Shown piece by piece: positions 8,166 to 18,449 of a DNA stretch of 64,000 bases. The DNA lies in the NCBI RefSeq assembly GCF_002975205.1, contig NZ_PCOC01000001.1, forward strand, positions 186,001-250,000, written 5' to 3'. Position numbers and translations under genes: made by a program. Each line of letters begins with the position of its first letter. Positions within the stretch are counted from its first letter, which is position 1. The notes under the pieces are model-generated. The model was not told the origin of the DNA. It worked only from the letters and a program-made list of their open reading frames with translations, and made no database searches. This DNA comes from Ochrobactrum vermis (GTDB lineage Bacteria; Pseudomonadota; Alphaproteobacteria; Rhizobiales; Rhizobiaceae).

Positions 8166-8915
8166 ATGGAAAAGGCCAAAATCAAATCGCCTGTGAACGC
8201 TTCTCTCGCCGCCCGCCCTCAACGTCGGGTGCGTGGTACGCTTTATACGGCGGATGAAATTCATGAGATATTCCGCCGTTTCTCCATCCAGAGGCCAGAG
8301 CCGAAGGGTGAACTTGAGCATGTGAATGCTTTTACACTTCTCGTTGCTGTTGTTCTGTCAGCGCAGGCTACCGATGCAGGCGTCAACAAAGCCACCCGTG
8401 GACTCTTTGCCGTAGCCGACACGCCACAGAAAATGCTGGCGCTCGGCGAGGAGAAAGTCGGCGACTACATTCGCACCATCGGTCTTTGGCGCAACAAGGC
8501 GAAGAATGTCATTCTTCTGTCCGAAGCGTTGATCCGCGATCACGGCGCTGAAGTGCCAGGGGATCGGGACGAACTGGTGAAGCTGCCGGGCGTCGGCCGC
8601 AAGACGGCCAACGTGGTGCTGAACATGGCTTTCGGCCAGCCGACTATGGCAGTGGACACGCATATTCTGCGTATTGGTAACCGGATCGGTCTTGCGCCTG
8701 GAAAAACGCCGGAGGCCGTGGAAGCCATCCTTGTCCGGGTCATCCCGGCGGAATACATGCTTCATGCGCATCACTGGCTCATCCTGCACGGGCGCTATAC
8801 CTGCAAGGCGCGTAAGCCGGAATGCGAAAACTGTGTCATCGCCGATATCTGCAAATATCCGGCGAAAACTTGTGACGTCCCTGCGCCGCTTATCCCCTTG
8901 CCGCCGCAGGCGTGA
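8166..8915 (+). CDS. nth: Endonuclease III
   Basis: Bifunctional DNA glycosylase/AP lyase that removes oxidised pyrimidines in base excision repair. The helix-hairpin-helix motif LPGVGRKTA spans residues 140-148; catalytic Lys146 and Asp164 (in VDTH) are present. The four [4Fe-4S] ligands are Cys213, 220, 223 and 229 in the C-x6-C-x2-C-x5-C spacing. AGAGGCGGA precedes the ATG. The 3' end overlaps the convergent neighbour by 26 bp. Confidence 0.97.
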   Translation: MEKAKIKSPVNASLAARPQRRVRGTLYTADEIHEIFRRFSIQRPEPKGELEHVNAFTLLVAVVLSAQATDAGVNKATRGLFAVADTPQKMLALGEEKVGDYIRTIGLWRNKAKNVILLSEALIRDHGAEVPGDRDELVKLPGVGRKTANVVLNMAFGQPTMAVDTHILRIGNRIGLAPGKTPEAVEAILVRVIPAEYMLHAHHWLILHGRYTCKARKPECENCVIADICKYPAKTCDVPAPLIPLPPQA

Positions 8916-9618
8916 GCCGGGCTTCGCGTTGCGAGACGGCCTTGTGCAAGTGCACCATCATTGTTGCGGCAAACAGTGGCGTCAGAAGATTGACGATGGG
9001 GATCGCCATGAAACCCGCAATCAGCAGTCCGGCCAGAAAGACCGTTACACCATAATGCGACCGTAGCGCTTTCGCCTCGGCCTCGGATCGATAGCGCATG
9101 GCTGCAAATTCGAAAAACTCACGCCCGAGCAGATAGGCGTTAATGACGAAGAAGGCGATCAGATTGACGCCGGGTATGAAGAGCATGAACAGCGCGACAA
9201 TGTTGCCGAGGATGACGATGCCGAGAAATTTCAGTGAAACGAGGATGGAGCGGCCGGTCGGCAATGGTGTGCCGAGGGGATCGTTCGGATAGTCTTCGCG
9301 CTCGACGACATCTGCCACATCGTCGAGAAAGAGGCCCGCCACGAGCGCGGTGACAGGTGCGATCATCAATGCGAGCACCAGCGCCAGACCGAGACCGGCG
9401 ACAATGGCGGCAACGATACCGAACCAGCCAGCCCATTCCGGCATGCCGGGCAGTATTTGTTCCATCCACGGCCAGGCAAAAGTAAAAAAGATTTGACGGG
9501 CAGCGGCCCAAAGGCCGACCAGAAGCAACAGTGTCAATCCAAGTGTCTTCCAGAAAACCGAGCGCAATTCTGGTGTGGTCAGACGTTTCAGGGCTTTCAA
9601 GGCAGCATCTAAGATCAT
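8890..9618 (-). CDS. EI24/CysZ-like membrane protein
   Basis: 242-residue protein with several hydrophobic segments (roughly 25-48, 60-95, 135-175 and 205-230), fitting the EI24 superfamily, which includes the sulfate permease CysZ. Proteins of this type in Brucella are usually annotated as sulfate transporter family. Sulfate transport is a family inference; the cys operons start about 9 kb away. The ATG at 9618 gives the N-terminus MILDAALKALKRL; a longer frame to 9720 seems non-coding. Confidence 0.65.
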   Translation of the reverse strand: MILDAALKALKRLTTPELRSVFWKTLGLTLLLLVGLWAAARQIFFTFAWPWMEQILPGMPEWAGWFGIVAAIVAGLGLALVLALMIAPVTALVAGLFLDDVADVVEREDYPNDPLGTPLPTGRSILVSLKFLGIVILGNIVALFMLFIPGVNLIAFFVINAYLLGREFFEFAAMRYRSEAEAKALRSHYGVTVFLAGLLIAGFMAIPIVNLLTPLFAATMMVHLHKAVSQREARLTPAAARG

Positions 9619-9861
9619 TTTCGACCCAATTCTGAGCGTGGACGAAGATGGAAATAGGTATGCCTCCACCTTGGCGCAAGCTGCACTACCCACAATGTGG
9701 GAGGCGTGCAGGGTAGCCAAATGGGTTGCAAACGGCTAAACCCGCACCCGAATATCTATCTGATCGTATCATGCTAAAGGTAGATAGCTGGCGCCAAAGC
9801 CTCCTCCCGCCAAGTAATTGGGTGGGCTGGAGAATTGAAAAAAGGGGAGCTTCTCGCGCTC

Positions 9862-10857
9862 ATGGCCACATTCGACGTTCTTTGCATCGGCAATGCCATT
9901 GTCGATATCATTTCGCGCACTGATGACTCTTTTCTGGAAACGAACGGTATCGTCAAAGGTGCGATGAACCTGATCGATGCGGAGCGTGCGGAATTGCTCT
10001 ATAGCCGGATTGCGGGCCCTGCAACGGAAATGTCCGGTGGCAGTGCCGGAAATACGGCAGCAGGCGTGGCAAGCCTCGGCGGGCGCTCAGCCTATTTCGG
10101 CAAGGTGGCGACCGATCATCTGGGGCGTGTTTTTGCCCATGATATCCGTTCACAGGGCGTTGCCTTCGACACGCGCCCGCTGGAAAAAGGGTCACCGACC
10201 GCCCGCTCCATGATTTTCGTGACGCCGGACGGCGAACGCTCGATGAACACTTTTCTCGGCGCCTGCGTCGAGCTGGGACCGGAAGACGTCGAAACCTCGA
10301 AGGTATCCGATGCGAAGGTCACCTATTTCGAAGGCTATCTGTGGGATCCGCCACGTGCCAAGGAAGCTATCGTCATGGCATCGAAAATCGCACACGAGAA
10401 AAATCGCCAGATGGCCATGACGCTTTCTGATCCGTTTTGTGTAGACCGGTATCGCGAGGAGTTTCTGGAACTCATGCGTTCGCGCACGGTCGATATCGTC
10501 TTTGCCAATGAGGACGAGGCCAAGTCCTTGTATAAGACGAAGTCGCTTGAAACGGCGATAGCCTCCATACGCATGGATTGTGCGCTTTCGATCGTCACCC
10601 GTTCGGAAAAAGGCGCAATCATCGTCACGCCTGACCAGACCTTGACTGTTCCTGCCATCGAAATCGATACACTGATCGATACGACCGGGGCGGGCGATCT
10701 CTACGCTGCCGGTTTCCTTTATGGCTACACGAACGAGCGTTCGCTTGAAGATTGCGCTCGTCTTGGTTCCCTGGCAGCGGGTCTCATCATTCAGCAGATG
10801 GGCCCGCGTCCGCAGCTCAGTCTGCAGGCTGCTGCGAGCCAGGCTGGTCTCGTATAA
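9862..10857 (+). CDS. PfkB-family carbohydrate/adenosine kinase
   Basis: Ribokinase-fold kinase of 331 residues, of the type annotated adenosine kinase in Brucella and Rhizobium. It shows the N-terminal GNAIVD strand, the glycine pair SGGSAGNTAAG, and the C-terminal signature DTTGAGDLYAAGF, whose Asp is the catalytic base. The exact sugar or nucleoside substrate cannot be told from sequence alone. I chose the ATG at 9862 over a TTG at 9835 because AAGGGGAGC lies between them. It converges with the TRIC gene, 3 bp apart. Confidence 0.85.
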   Translation: MATFDVLCIGNAIVDIISRTDDSFLETNGIVKGAMNLIDAERAELLYSRIAGPATEMSGGSAGNTAAGVASLGGRSAYFGKVATDHLGRVFAHDIRSQGVAFDTRPLEKGSPTARSMIFVTPDGERSMNTFLGACVELGPEDVETSKVSDAKVTYFEGYLWDPPRAKEAIVMASKIAHEKNRQMAMTLSDPFCVDRYREEFLELMRSRTVDIVFANEDEAKSLYKTKSLETAIASIRMDCALSIVTRSEKGAIIVTPDQTLTVPAIEIDTLIDTTGAGDLYAAGFLYGYTNERSLEDCARLGSLAAGLIIQQMGPRPQLSLQAAASQAGLV

Positions 10858-10860
10858 GGC

Positions 10861-11535
10861 TTATTCCGGCCTGATGATCCGGTCGCGCTGAAGTTCTTCT
10901 TCCGTGCGCCCGGGACGGCTTTTGTAGACGGGCAGTGTCCAGCCAAAATAGAGTGCGCCCCCGCGAATGACAAATGCGGTCAAAGCTGCTGCGATTGCGC
11001 ATATGGCTGGTTCAAGCTGCAGCCAGGCAAGCAGAACATAAAGATACGCACCGGCGAGCGACGCCGTGACATAGATTTCACGACGCATCAGCACGGAAGG
11101 CTCGCCAGCCACCATATCGCGCAATATGCCGCCGAGCGTGGCAGTAGAAATACCGGTCACTATAGCGACGGATGGCCCGAAGCCGAGTGCGAGCCCCTTG
11201 GCTGCGCCCAGTACCGTATAGGCCGCCATGCCGATGGCGTCGAGCCAGAGCAGGACGCGGTAGCGCGACTCGACCATATGTGCCGTGAAATAAACGAAGA
11301 TGGCTGCCAGTGTACCGGCAAGCAGATAAGTGGGTTCGACAACCCAGAAAACCGGTGCGCCGAGTACGAGATCGCGGAACGTTCCGCCACCAATACCGGT
11401 AATATTGGCGAGGAACAGAAAGCCGATAATATCAAGCTGGCGGCGCGAAGCGGCGAGAGCGCCGGTCGCAGCGAAAACGAAAACGCCTGCGAAGTTCAGA
11501 AACTCAGGAATCGTCACGCTGCAGGTCTCCTCCAT
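10861..11535 (-). CDS. TRIC-like cation channel family protein (UPF0126)
   Basis: 224-residue membrane protein with about seven hydrophobic segments and two internally repeated halves marked by GIGGGTFRD and ATLGGILRD, the glycine-rich signature of the UPF0126/TRIC family. Prokaryotic members form trimeric monovalent-cation channels. Role here is unknown. It stands alone on the minus strand between the kinase and grpE. Confidence 0.85.
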   Translation of the reverse strand: MEETCSVTIPEFLNFAGVFVFAATGALAASRRQLDIIGFLFLANITGIGGGTFRDLVLGAPVFWVVEPTYLLAGTLAAIFVYFTAHMVESRYRVLLWLDAIGMAAYTVLGAAKGLALGFGPSVAIVTGISTATLGGILRDMVAGEPSVLMRREIYVTASLAGAYLYVLLAWLQLEPAICAIAAALTAFVIRGGALYFGWTLPVYKSRPGRTEEELQRDRIIRPE

Positions 11536-11610
11536 ACATCCTGCGACAATTTTTCACCGGTTGGCTGCAATAGCAATATGCACTTCATTGCAAAGCGGAC
11601 CGCAGATATG

Positions 11611-11638
11611 AAAAGAGCGGCAGACAAAGCCGCCGCTC
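11611..11638 (-). terminator. Terminator after grpE
   Basis: Read on the minus strand, GAGCGGC pairs with GCCGCTC and is followed by TTTT. It lies 25 bp past the grpE stop. Confidence 0.8.
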
Positions 11639-11662
11639 CTGATTCATCAGTTATTACTGAAA

Positions 11663-12355
11663 TCAGACATTGCCCTCGGAAGCAGCTCCGCCATTATCGA
11701 CGGCTACCTTCGGGCCTCCCTTTGACACACCGACCATAGCGGGGCGCAGAACTCGGTCCCCAATGGCGTAACCATCTTGCACCACCTGCACGACGGTGTT
11801 GTTCGGCAAATCCTGATTTGGCACTTCGAACATGGCCTGATGGAAATTCGGATCGAACTTCTGGCCTTCCGGTTCCAGTTTCTTGACGCCATGACGTTCC
11901 AGAGCCTGCAGCATGGCGCGTTCGGTCATCTCGACGCCGTCCGCAAGCGATTTCAGGCTTGCGTCGGTGGCCAGAGCATCGGCAGGAATAGCCTCGAGTG
12001 CACGGCGCAGATTGTCGGAAACCGACAGCATGTCGCGCGCGAAATTGGTCACGGCGTAGGTGCGCGCATCCTGCACATCACGCTGGGTGCGTTTGCGTAG
12101 ATTTTCCATCTCAGCCGCAGCGCGCAAGAGCTGGTCTTTCAGCTCGCCGTTATCGGCTTCGAGCGCGAGAAGCCGGTTAGCGGTTTCATCAGCCGCGTTG
12201 TCCGCTTCGTCTTCCGCAACTTCCGCGCTGGCTTCCGCCTTGCGCGCTTTCAGGAAATCGGCGGCAGCCCGGTTCAGCGCCTCACGATCCCGTGGATTGT
12301 TGATGTCGCGCTGCTCAAGATCGGGGTTCTGGGTTTTGTTCTTATCGTCAGACAT
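11663..12355 (-). CDS. grpE: Nucleotide exchange factor GrpE
   Basis: Releases ADP from DnaK and so drives the Hsp70 cycle. The 230-residue product has a charged coiled-coil N-terminal half (about 15-120, many Glu/Ala/Asp), then the conserved RKRTQRD and the C-terminal beta domain with [24 protein letters not shown] sequence and [17 protein letters not shown]. It follows hrcA on the same strand with a 98-bp gap, the usual pairing. dnaK and dnaJ are not here. Confidence 0.97.
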   Translation of the reverse strand: MSDDKNKTQNPDLEQRDINNPRDREALNRAAADFLKARKAEASAEVAEDEADNAADETANRLLALEADNGELKDQLLRAAAEMENLRKRTQRDVQDARTYAVTNFARDMLSVSDNLRRALEAIPADALATDASLKSLADGVEMTERAMLQALERHGVKKLEPEGQKFDPNFHQAMFEVPNQDLPNNTVVQVVQDGYAIGDRVLRPAMVGVSKGGPKVAVDNGGAASEGNV

Positions 12356-12453
12356 AATGCTTCTTCCGTCTTGAATATCTTCTGGGGCGGATATCGAGTT
12401 TCATGCCATTAAAATCAAGGCTTAATTTCTGCTGACCCGGTAAGATTGACATC

Positions 12454-13524
12454 TCACCGCAACAGTCTCGACACGATCTGCGCCGTATAGTCCACCATCG
12501 GCACTATGCGCGCATAATTGAGGCGGGTCGGACCGATGACGCCAAGCGCCCCGACCACACGCTGTTCACTGTCGCGATAGGGCGCGACCACCAGCGACGA
12601 GCCGGAAAGCGAAAACAGCTTGTTTTCCGAGCCGATGAAAATGCGCACGCCCGAGCCGGTTTCGGCCAGATCCAGAAGCTGGACCATGCCGTCCTTGGTT
12701 TCCAGATCGTCGAAGAGATGGCGCAGGCGCTCGATATCTTCTTGAGCGTGAATGTTTTCCAGAAGATTGGCGCGTCCGCGCACGATCAGTCGCGATGGCT
12801 GGTCCGCACCGGTGCCGCCCCAGACGGCGAGGCCCTGTTCGACAAGTTCCTGCGAAAGCTGGTCGAGTTCCTGACGGGTTTCTTCCATCAGCACCTTAAG
12901 CTCGGCTTTAGCTTCGGAAAGCGTATGGCCGTGAATATGGGCGTTGAGGAAATTCGACGCTTCAATCAGCTGCGATGCGCTGATGCCGACCGGCAGATTG
13001 ATGACGCGGTTTTCCACGTCGCCATTTTGCATCACCAGCACGGCCAGCGCACGGGTCGGCTCCAGCCGCACGAATTCGATATGTTTCAGCGCGCCTTCCG
13101 TCTTGGTGGCAAGCACCAGACCGGCACCACGCGACAGGCCGGACAGAACCTGACTTGCCTCGGTCAGCACACTTTCAACCGAATTGCTGTTTCCGGCGGC
13201 GCGCACCTGCGCCTCGATGGATGAGCGTTCGCCCGGCGGCAGATCACCGACTTCCATAAAGGCATCGACGAAAAAGCGCAGGCCGATCTGTGTCGGCAGG
13301 CGGCCCGCCGATATATGCGGTGCATAGATCAGGCCCAGATGCTCCAGATCGCTCATCACGTTACGAATGGTGGCAGGCGAGAGCGAATGCGGCAGCAGGC
13401 GGGACAGATTGCGCGATCCCACCGGGTCGCCGTCGTTGAGATAGCTCTCGACGACCAGCCGGAAAATTTCGCGCGACCGCTGGTCGAGCGAATTCAAAAG
13501 CTGATGTTCAGGCGATTTCATCAT
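12454..13524 (-). CDS. hrcA: Heat-inducible transcription repressor HrcA
   Basis: Represses groESL-type operons by binding the CIRCE inverted repeat. The 356-residue product has a winged-helix N-terminus ([20 protein letters not shown], then [18 protein letters not shown]) and a GAF-like domain ending in [19 protein letters not shown], the conserved HrcA C-terminus. It is divergent from rph. I see no CIRCE element in the window, so its targets lie elsewhere. Confidence 0.97.
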   Translation of the reverse strand: MMKSPEHQLLNSLDQRSREIFRLVVESYLNDGDPVGSRNLSRLLPHSLSPATIRNVMSDLEHLGLIYAPHISAGRLPTQIGLRFFVDAFMEVGDLPPGERSSIEAQVRAAGNSNSVESVLTEASQVLSGLSRGAGLVLATKTEGALKHIEFVRLEPTRALAVLVMQNGDVENRVINLPVGISASQLIEASNFLNAHIHGHTLSEAKAELKVLMEETRQELDQLSQELVEQGLAVWGGTGADQPSRLIVRGRANLLENIHAQEDIERLRHLFDDLETKDGMVQLLDLAETGSGVRIFIGSENKLFSLSGSSLVVAPYRDSEQRVVGALGVIGPTRLNYARIVPMVDYTAQIVSRLLR

Positions 13525-13731
13525 GATAGAGCGGCGAACCTGTTGATTGCTTGTCCTAAATATAAGGTTGCTGCGCCAAGCGTCAAAGCCTTTAGCTCCA
13601 TACTGGCAATCCTCTCAACATATCTTTGGCTACGGACAGATGTGAAATGCCTTTCTATTTGCGCCCGGGGGGCCTAAAAAGCCGCACGGAAAACTTTGAA
13701 TCCCAAAAAACTCGATCAAGGAATTTACTAT

Positions 13732-14448
13732 ATGCGTCCATCCAAGCGTGCTGCCGACGAAATGCGCGCCGTCTCTTTCGAGCGCGGCATCTCCAAACAT
13801 GCGGAAGGCTCCTGCCTGGTCAAATTTGGCGACACGCATGTTCTGTGCACGGCAAGCCTTGAGGAAAAGGTGCCGGGCTGGATGCGCAATACCGGCAAGG
13901 GCTGGGTCACGGCGGAATACGGCATGCTGCCGCGCTCGACTGGCGACCGTATGCGCCGCGAAGCCGCTGCTGGCAAGCAGGGCGGACGCACGCAGGAAAT
14001 CCAGCGTCTGATCGGACGCAGCCTGCGCGCTGTCGTTGACATGCAGGCGCTTGGCGAAGTGCAAATCACGGTGGACTGCGATGTCATTCAGGCCGATGGC
14101 GGCACGCGCACGGCAGCCATCACCGGCGGCTGGGTGGCCCTGCATGAATGTCTGCGCTGGATGGAAGCACGCCAGATGGTGCGGGTCGAAAAGGTGCTGA
14201 AAGACCACGTCGCGGCCATTTCCTGCGGTATCTATGAAGGCAATCCTGTTCTCGATCTGGACTATGCGGAAGATTCCGTCGCACAGACCGACAGCAATTT
14301 TGTCATGACCGGCACGGGCGGCATTGTTGAAATTCAGGGCACCGCCGAAGGCGCGCCTTTCTCGGAAGAAGAATTCCTGAACCTGATGAAGCTGGCGCGT
14401 AGCGGCGTCGATCGCCTCGTGTCACTACAGAAGATGGCGGTAGCCTGA
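13732..14448 (+). CDS. rph: Ribonuclease PH
   Basis: Phosphorolytic 3'-5' exoribonuclease that trims tRNA 3' ends. The 238-residue product carries the family features [11 protein letters not shown] at the N-terminus, the GDTHVLC strand, the phosphate-binding [16 protein letters not shown] and [14 protein letters not shown]. The ATG at 13732 gives the canonical start; a TTG at 13696 lies in leader sequence. A ~120-bp palindrome begins just past its stop. rph-rdgB-hemW is a conserved order in this group. Confidence 0.97.
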   Translation: MRPSKRAADEMRAVSFERGISKHAEGSCLVKFGDTHVLCTASLEEKVPGWMRNTGKGWVTAEYGMLPRSTGDRMRREAAAGKQGGRTQEIQRLIGRSLRAVVDMQALGEVQITVDCDVIQADGGTRTAAITGGWVALHECLRWMEARQMVRVEKVLKDHVAAISCGIYEGNPVLDLDYAEDSVAQTDSNFVMTGTGGIVEIQGTAEGAPFSEEEFLNLMKLARSGVDRLVSLQKMAVA

Positions 14449-14460
14449 CGGTTCACCGTT

Positions 14461-14580
14461 ATTCCGGCTCTGGCGGCCTGCAAATGGCGTTCTTTTTCGC
14501 TTCCGGTGCTCATGTACTTTAAGTACACTCCGCTCCGGGTCTCAAAGACCACCATTTTCGGCTCGCCATAACCGGAATCT
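14461..14580. repeat. ~120-bp imperfect palindrome after rph
   Basis: The left arm starts ATTCCGGCTCTGGCGGCC and the right arm ends GGCTCGCCATAACCGGAAT. The arms stay complementary with scattered mismatches and meet at GTACTTTAAGTAC (centre about 14514-14526). A second copy lies at 45167-45287. Size, symmetry and host group recall the Bru-RS palindromic elements of Brucella; I could not verify sequence identity. Confidence 0.8.
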
Positions 14581-14621
14581 CGACGAACCGTATCGGATGC
14601 GTCGCAACCGAGGGAAAATCC

Positions 14622-15026
14622 ATGCGCGCTGCACGTATTCTTGAAACGGCTCTCTATGTTCGCGACGTCGCGGAGGCGGTAGAATTCTATCGCGACACGA
14701 TGGGGCTGGAACCAGTAGGCCAGCTCAGCGAACGCAACGCTTTCTTCCGCTGCGGCGAGGGCATTTTGCTGCTCTTCAAGGCGGAAGAAACCTTGAAGCC
14801 GCCTTTGTCAGGCCACCTGCCTGTGCCCCCGCATGGCACGACGGGGCCGGGTCATATATGTTTTGCCGCAAGCCGCACCGAGATTGAGGACTGGCGGAAA
14901 CATCTGGAAAAGCATGGCGTCGCCATTGAGGCCGGTTTCGATTGGCCCAATGGCGCACATTCGATTTATTTCCGCGATCCATCCGGCAATTCGCTGGAGA
15001 TTGCCGAACCCAAACTATGGAATTGA
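14622..15026 (+). CDS. VOC family protein (glyoxalase/bleomycin-resistance fold)
   Basis: 134-residue protein with a vicinal-oxygen-chelate fold: [19 protein letters not shown] at the N-terminus and [18 protein letters not shown] at the end, where the Glu is a probable metal ligand. Substrate unknown. It sits between rph and rdgB and almost touches rdgB (2 bp), so it is probably co-transcribed. Confidence 0.85.
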   Translation: MRAARILETALYVRDVAEAVEFYRDTMGLEPVGQLSERNAFFRCGEGILLLFKAEETLKPPLSGHLPVPPHGTTGPGHICFAASRTEIEDWRKHLEKHGVAIEAGFDWPNGAHSIYFRDPSGNSLEIAEPKLWN

Positions 15027-15028
15027 AA

Positions 15029-15691
15029 ATGAGAACGCTGGAAAAGGGCAAGCTGATTGTCGCCTCGCACAATGCGGGCAAGCTGAAGGAATTCGACGGG
15101 CTGATTGGCCCGTTCGGCTTCGATGTCAGCTCTGTCGCGGCACTTGGCCTGCCGGAGCCGGACGAGACCGGCACCACGTTTGAGGAAAACGCCTATATCA
15201 AGGCGCTTGCTGCGGCTGAAGCCACCGGCTTGCCCGCTTTGTCCGACGATTCCGGCCTGATGGTCGATGCGCTGGACGGTGAGCCGGGCGTTTACACAGC
15301 CAACTGGGCCGAGACCGAAGACGGCACGCGTGATTTCAACTTGGCGATGCGCAAGGTCGAAGATCTTTTGCAGGAAAAAGGCGCGACAACAGCAAACAAG
15401 CGCGGCGCGCGTTTTGTCTCTGTCATCTGCCTTGCATGGCCGAATGGCGAAGCGGAATATTTCCGCGGTGAAGTGGAAGGCGTTCTGATATGGCCGCCAC
15501 GTGGTACGACCGGCTTCGGCTATGATCCGGTTTTCCTGCCGGATGGCCATGAAAAGACCTTTGGCGAAATGACTGCCGACGAGAAGCACGGCTGGAAGCC
15601 CGGCGACGCCGACGCCCTGTCGCATCGCGCCCGCGCCTTCAAGCTTTTTGCCGAAAAGGCGCTCAATGTGGAGCAGGTTTCCGCGAAATGA
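15029..15691 (+). CDS. rdgB: dITP/XTP pyrophosphatase RdgB
   Basis: Hydrolyses non-canonical purine nucleoside triphosphates (dITP, XTP) to monophosphates and keeps them out of DNA. The 220-residue product has the Ham1 signature: SHNAGKLKE at the N-terminus, [20 protein letters not shown] and [11 protein letters not shown]. An ATG at 15017, inside the end of the VOC gene, would add four residues. Its stop overlaps the hemW start (ATGA). Confidence 0.95.
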   Translation: MRTLEKGKLIVASHNAGKLKEFDGLIGPFGFDVSSVAALGLPEPDETGTTFEENAYIKALAAAEATGLPALSDDSGLMVDALDGEPGVYTANWAETEDGTRDFNLAMRKVEDLLQEKGATTANKRGARFVSVICLAWPNGEAEYFRGEVEGVLIWPPRGTTGFGYDPVFLPDGHEKTFGEMTADEKHGWKPGDADALSHRARAFKLFAEKALNVEQVSAK

Positions 15692-16902
15692 ACAAGCTGT
15701 TTCCCCCTTTGCAGGCGATCGATACAGCCAGCGCGTTTCCTATCGCGCGGGTGAACGGGGAAAATGCGTTCGGCGTTTATGTGCATTGGCCGTTCTGTCT
15801 GGCCAAATGCCCTTATTGCGACTTCAACAGCCATGTCCGTCACAAGCCGGTAGATCAGGCGCGGTTTTCCGAGGCCTTCCGACGCGAGATGGAAACGCTG
15901 CGTGAGCGCACCGGCCCGCGCACCGTGACCAGTATTTTTCTGGGCGGTGGCACGCCATCGCTGATGCAGCCTGAAACGGTGGGTGCGCTGCTGGACAACA
16001 TTGCATCCCATTGGTCTGTCGCCCCGGACATCGAAGTGACGTTGGAAGCCAACCCGACCAGTGTGGAAGCTGACCGTTTTCGCGGCTATCGCGCCGCAGG
16101 CGTCAATCGCGTCTCGCTGGGCATTCAGGCGCTCAACGATCCCGATCTGCGCCGTCTCGGTCGCATGCATTCGGTCGAGGAGGCAAAGGCGGCCATTCGC
16201 TTGGCGCGTGAGATTTTTCCGCGCCTGTCCTTCGATCTGATCTATGCGCGCTCGAACCAGACCATTGAGGCTTGGCGCGAAGAGCTGAAGGAAGCCATAG
16301 GACTGGCTGCTGATCACCTCTCGCTCTACCAGTTGACCATCGAGGAAGGCACTCAGTTCTATAATCTCTGGAAGGCTGGCAAGCTGACCACGCCGGAGCC
16401 GGATCACGCCGCAGCGCTCTATGAAGAAACGCAAAGGATCACGGCGGAGCATGGTCTTCCGGCCTATGAAATTTCCAATCATGCAGTGCCGGGGCGTGAA
16501 TCGCAGCACAATCTCGTCTATTGGCGCTATGGGCAATATGTCGGCATCGGCCCCGGCGCGCATGGGCGTTTCGTGGAAAGCGACGTTCGCACCGTAACGA
16601 TGACGGAAAAGCATCCGGAAACCTGGCTCGATCACGTTGAACGGCGTGGCCACGGCATTGTCGAGGAAGAATATCTCGACGGCGGGCAAGAGGGCGACGA
16701 GTTTCTGATGATGGGGCTTCGTCTGCGCGAGGGCATCGATCTGGATCGCTACAAGCGGCTGTCGGGTCACGATGTCGACCAGAAGCGTCTGGCGAAACTC
16801 ATTGCCGAGGGCATGATCGAGACGATGGGCGGCAGCTTCATTCGCGCAACGCCGGACGGTGCGCTGGTGCTGGATGCGCTGGTCGCCGATCTGGCCGCAT
16901 AA
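15688..16902 (+). CDS. hemW: Radical SAM heme chaperone HemW
   Basis: Binds heme and delivers it to membrane cytochromes; formerly annotated as anaerobic coproporphyrinogen oxidase. The 404-residue product has the radical-SAM motif CLAKCPYC with Cys37, Cys41 and Cys44, the GGGTPS loop and the HemW-specific HNLVYW. A stretch that usually reads near GLPGQT is ARSNQT here. It overlaps rdgB by 4 nt and is followed 7 bp later by rsmI. Confidence 0.93.
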   Translation: MNKLFPPLQAIDTASAFPIARVNGENAFGVYVHWPFCLAKCPYCDFNSHVRHKPVDQARFSEAFRREMETLRERTGPRTVTSIFLGGGTPSLMQPETVGALLDNIASHWSVAPDIEVTLEANPTSVEADRFRGYRAAGVNRVSLGIQALNDPDLRRLGRMHSVEEAKAAIRLAREIFPRLSFDLIYARSNQTIEAWREELKEAIGLAADHLSLYQLTIEEGTQFYNLWKAGKLTTPEPDHAAALYEETQRITAEHGLPAYEISNHAVPGRESQHNLVYWRYGQYVGIGPGAHGRFVESDVRTVTMTEKHPETWLDHVERRGHGIVEEEYLDGGQEGDEFLMMGLRLREGIDLDRYKRLSGHDVDQKRLAKLIAEGMIETMGGSFIRATPDGALVLDALVADLAA

Positions 16903-16909
16903 AGGACCC

Positions 16910-17839
16910 ATGATGACGGAAGAAACAGGCGCCCAGAATCTTGGCGATGGACGGCGCGATTATGTGGTGGGTGGCACGGCCATGCGCGCCCGTCCGCTGG
17001 AGCCCGCGCTCTATATTGTCTCCACGCCGATCGGTAATCTTGGCGATATGACGCTGCGCGGCATCGAAACGCTCGCCGCAGCCGATGTTCTGGCTTGCGA
17101 GGACACCCGTGTGACCCGCGTTCTCCTCGACCGCTACGGCATTTCCCGCCGTCCGATCAGCTATCACGAGCACAATGCTGCGGAGGCTGGTGAAAAGCTG
17201 ATTGCGGCACTGACAGCGGGTAAAAGCGTTGCGCTGGTGTCCGATGCGGGCACGCCGCTCATTTCCGATCCGGGTTTTCGTCTGGTCGGAGAAGCACGCG
17301 AGGCGGGTATTCGTGTCGTTCCCATTCCGGGCGCTTCCGCCGTTCTGGCCGCACTTGCCGCTTCGGGCCTGCCGACCGATGCCTTCATGTTCTGTGGCTT
17401 CCTGCCGTCCAAGCACGGGCAAAAGCAGACGAAACTCGAAAGTCTCAAGGGCATCGACGCGACGCTGGTTTTCTATGAATCGCCCAACCGGACTGCAGCG
17501 ACGCTGACCGAAATGGCCGAAGTGTTCGGGACGGATCGTCTGGGCGCGCTCTGCCGCGAACTGACCAAGGCCTATGAAACCATTCGCACCGCGCCACTGG
17601 GTGAACTGGCGAAGGAGTTCGACGGCGAGGATCGCATTCGCGGTGAAGTGGTTCTGCTGGTCGGACCGCCGACAGGCAATGCCATTCCGCAAAGTGAGGA
17701 AGACATCGACAAGCTGCTTCTGTCGCTTGCCGCAGAGCTGCCGCCATCCAAGGCGGCAGGCGAAGCGGCGCGCATGACCGGCGGACAGAAATCGGTTCTC
17801 TATCAGCGTCTTATGCAACTGAAATTGGATCAGCAATGA
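16910..17839 (+). CDS. rsmI: 16S rRNA (cytidine-2'-O)-methyltransferase RsmI
   Basis: Methylates the 2'-O of C1402 in 16S rRNA using SAM. The 309-residue product is a tetrapyrrole-methylase-fold enzyme with [39 protein letters not shown] and [23 protein letters not shown] lies just before the ATG at 16910; an adjacent ATG at 16913 is equally possible. Its stop overlaps yraN (ATGA), so the two are translationally coupled. Confidence 0.95.
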   Translation: MMTEETGAQNLGDGRRDYVVGGTAMRARPLEPALYIVSTPIGNLGDMTLRGIETLAAADVLACEDTRVTRVLLDRYGISRRPISYHEHNAAEAGEKLIAALTAGKSVALVSDAGTPLISDPGFRLVGEAREAGIRVVPIPGASAVLAALAASGLPTDAFMFCGFLPSKHGQKQTKLESLKGIDATLVFYESPNRTAATLTEMAEVFGTDRLGALCRELTKAYETIRTAPLGELAKEFDGEDRIRGEVVLLVGPPTGNAIPQSEEDIDKLLLSLAAELPPSKAAGEAARMTGGQKSVLYQRLMQLKLDQQ

Positions 17840-18216
17840 CAGGCCTCCGCGAGAAAAAGCGCATTGCTTTCTTTCGCGGACACTGCGCCGAACGCTTTGC
17901 GGCGATGGTGCTTCTTCTGAAAGGTTTTCGCATTGTCGCGCGACGCTATCGGACACGGCTCGGCGAAATCGACCTGAACGCCCGGCGGGGCAATCTGGTG
18001 CTGATCGTCGAGGTCAAGGCGCGGAGCAGTCTGGAAGCAGCGCAACTCGCCGTCACACCGCAGGCGATGCACCGTATCGAAGCCGCAGCCGATCTCTGGC
18101 TGCTACGCCAGCCCGACCATGCCCGCCTGTCGCTGCGCTTCGACCTGATTGCCGTGCTGCCGCTCCGCCTGCCGAAACACGTTCCGGCGTTCTTCACGAG
18201 CGGCGCTTATCGATAA
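17836..18216 (+). CDS. YraN family (UPF0102) endonuclease-like protein
   Basis: 126-residue protein with the UPF0102 restriction-endonuclease-like core: [17 protein letters not shown] followed by [10 protein letters not shown], in which Asp, Glu and Lys form a PD-(D/E)xK-type site. Biological role unsettled. It follows rsmI with a 4-nt overlap, the usual arrangement. Confidence 0.88.
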   Translation: MTGLREKKRIAFFRGHCAERFAAMVLLLKGFRIVARRYRTRLGEIDLNARRGNLVLIVEVKARSSLEAAQLAVTPQAMHRIEAAADLWLLRQPDHARLSLRFDLIAVLPLRLPKHVPAFFTSGAYR

Positions 18217-18233
18217 GTCTATGTAAATCCTAT

Positions 18234-18284
18234 AAAAATTGTGGGATATATTTCCGGTCTTATGGGAAATTAAAATCCCGCAAT
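18234..18284. promoter_or_regulatory. Long imperfect palindrome upstream of cysG (candidate cys operator)
   Basis: ATTGTGGGAT (18238-18247) faces ATCCCGCAAT (18275-18284); inside, TTTCC (18251-18255) faces GGAAA (18265-18269) nine bases on. AAAAATTGT precedes it. A similar string (AAAAATTGT, GAT, TTTCCG, GGAAAT) lies before cysD at 31866-31901. It could also act as a terminator of the hemW-rsmI-yraN unit, but the shared motif favours a regulatory site. Confidence 0.6.
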
Positions 18285-18389
18285 CGGCTGTTTTGAGAAA
18301 AAGTGATGCTCGCCATCATTTTCGCGCGCAAGCACGTTTCTTATAAATCTCCCGCTCTCCATAGATAATGGCGCCAACTTTCACAAGAC

Positions 18390-18433
18390 GCATTCCCGCA
18401 CGCGAAACCGGTATCCACTTTCGCTGGAAATGC
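18390..18433. repeat. Family B palindromic repeat upstream of cysG
   Basis: GCATTCCCGCACGCGAAACC on the left faces TTTCGCTGGAAATGC on the right, with the family core CCGGTATCCACTTTCG. It ends 16 nt before the cysG start codon, so it lies in the leader or between promoter and gene. Confidence 0.75.
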
Positions 18434-18449
18434 TCCCAAGGATCGCGCC

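Noticed and set aside
12356..13731. CIRCE element near grpE/hrcA
   Set aside because: I found no TTAGCACTC-N9-GAGTGCTAA-type repeat in either intergenic region.
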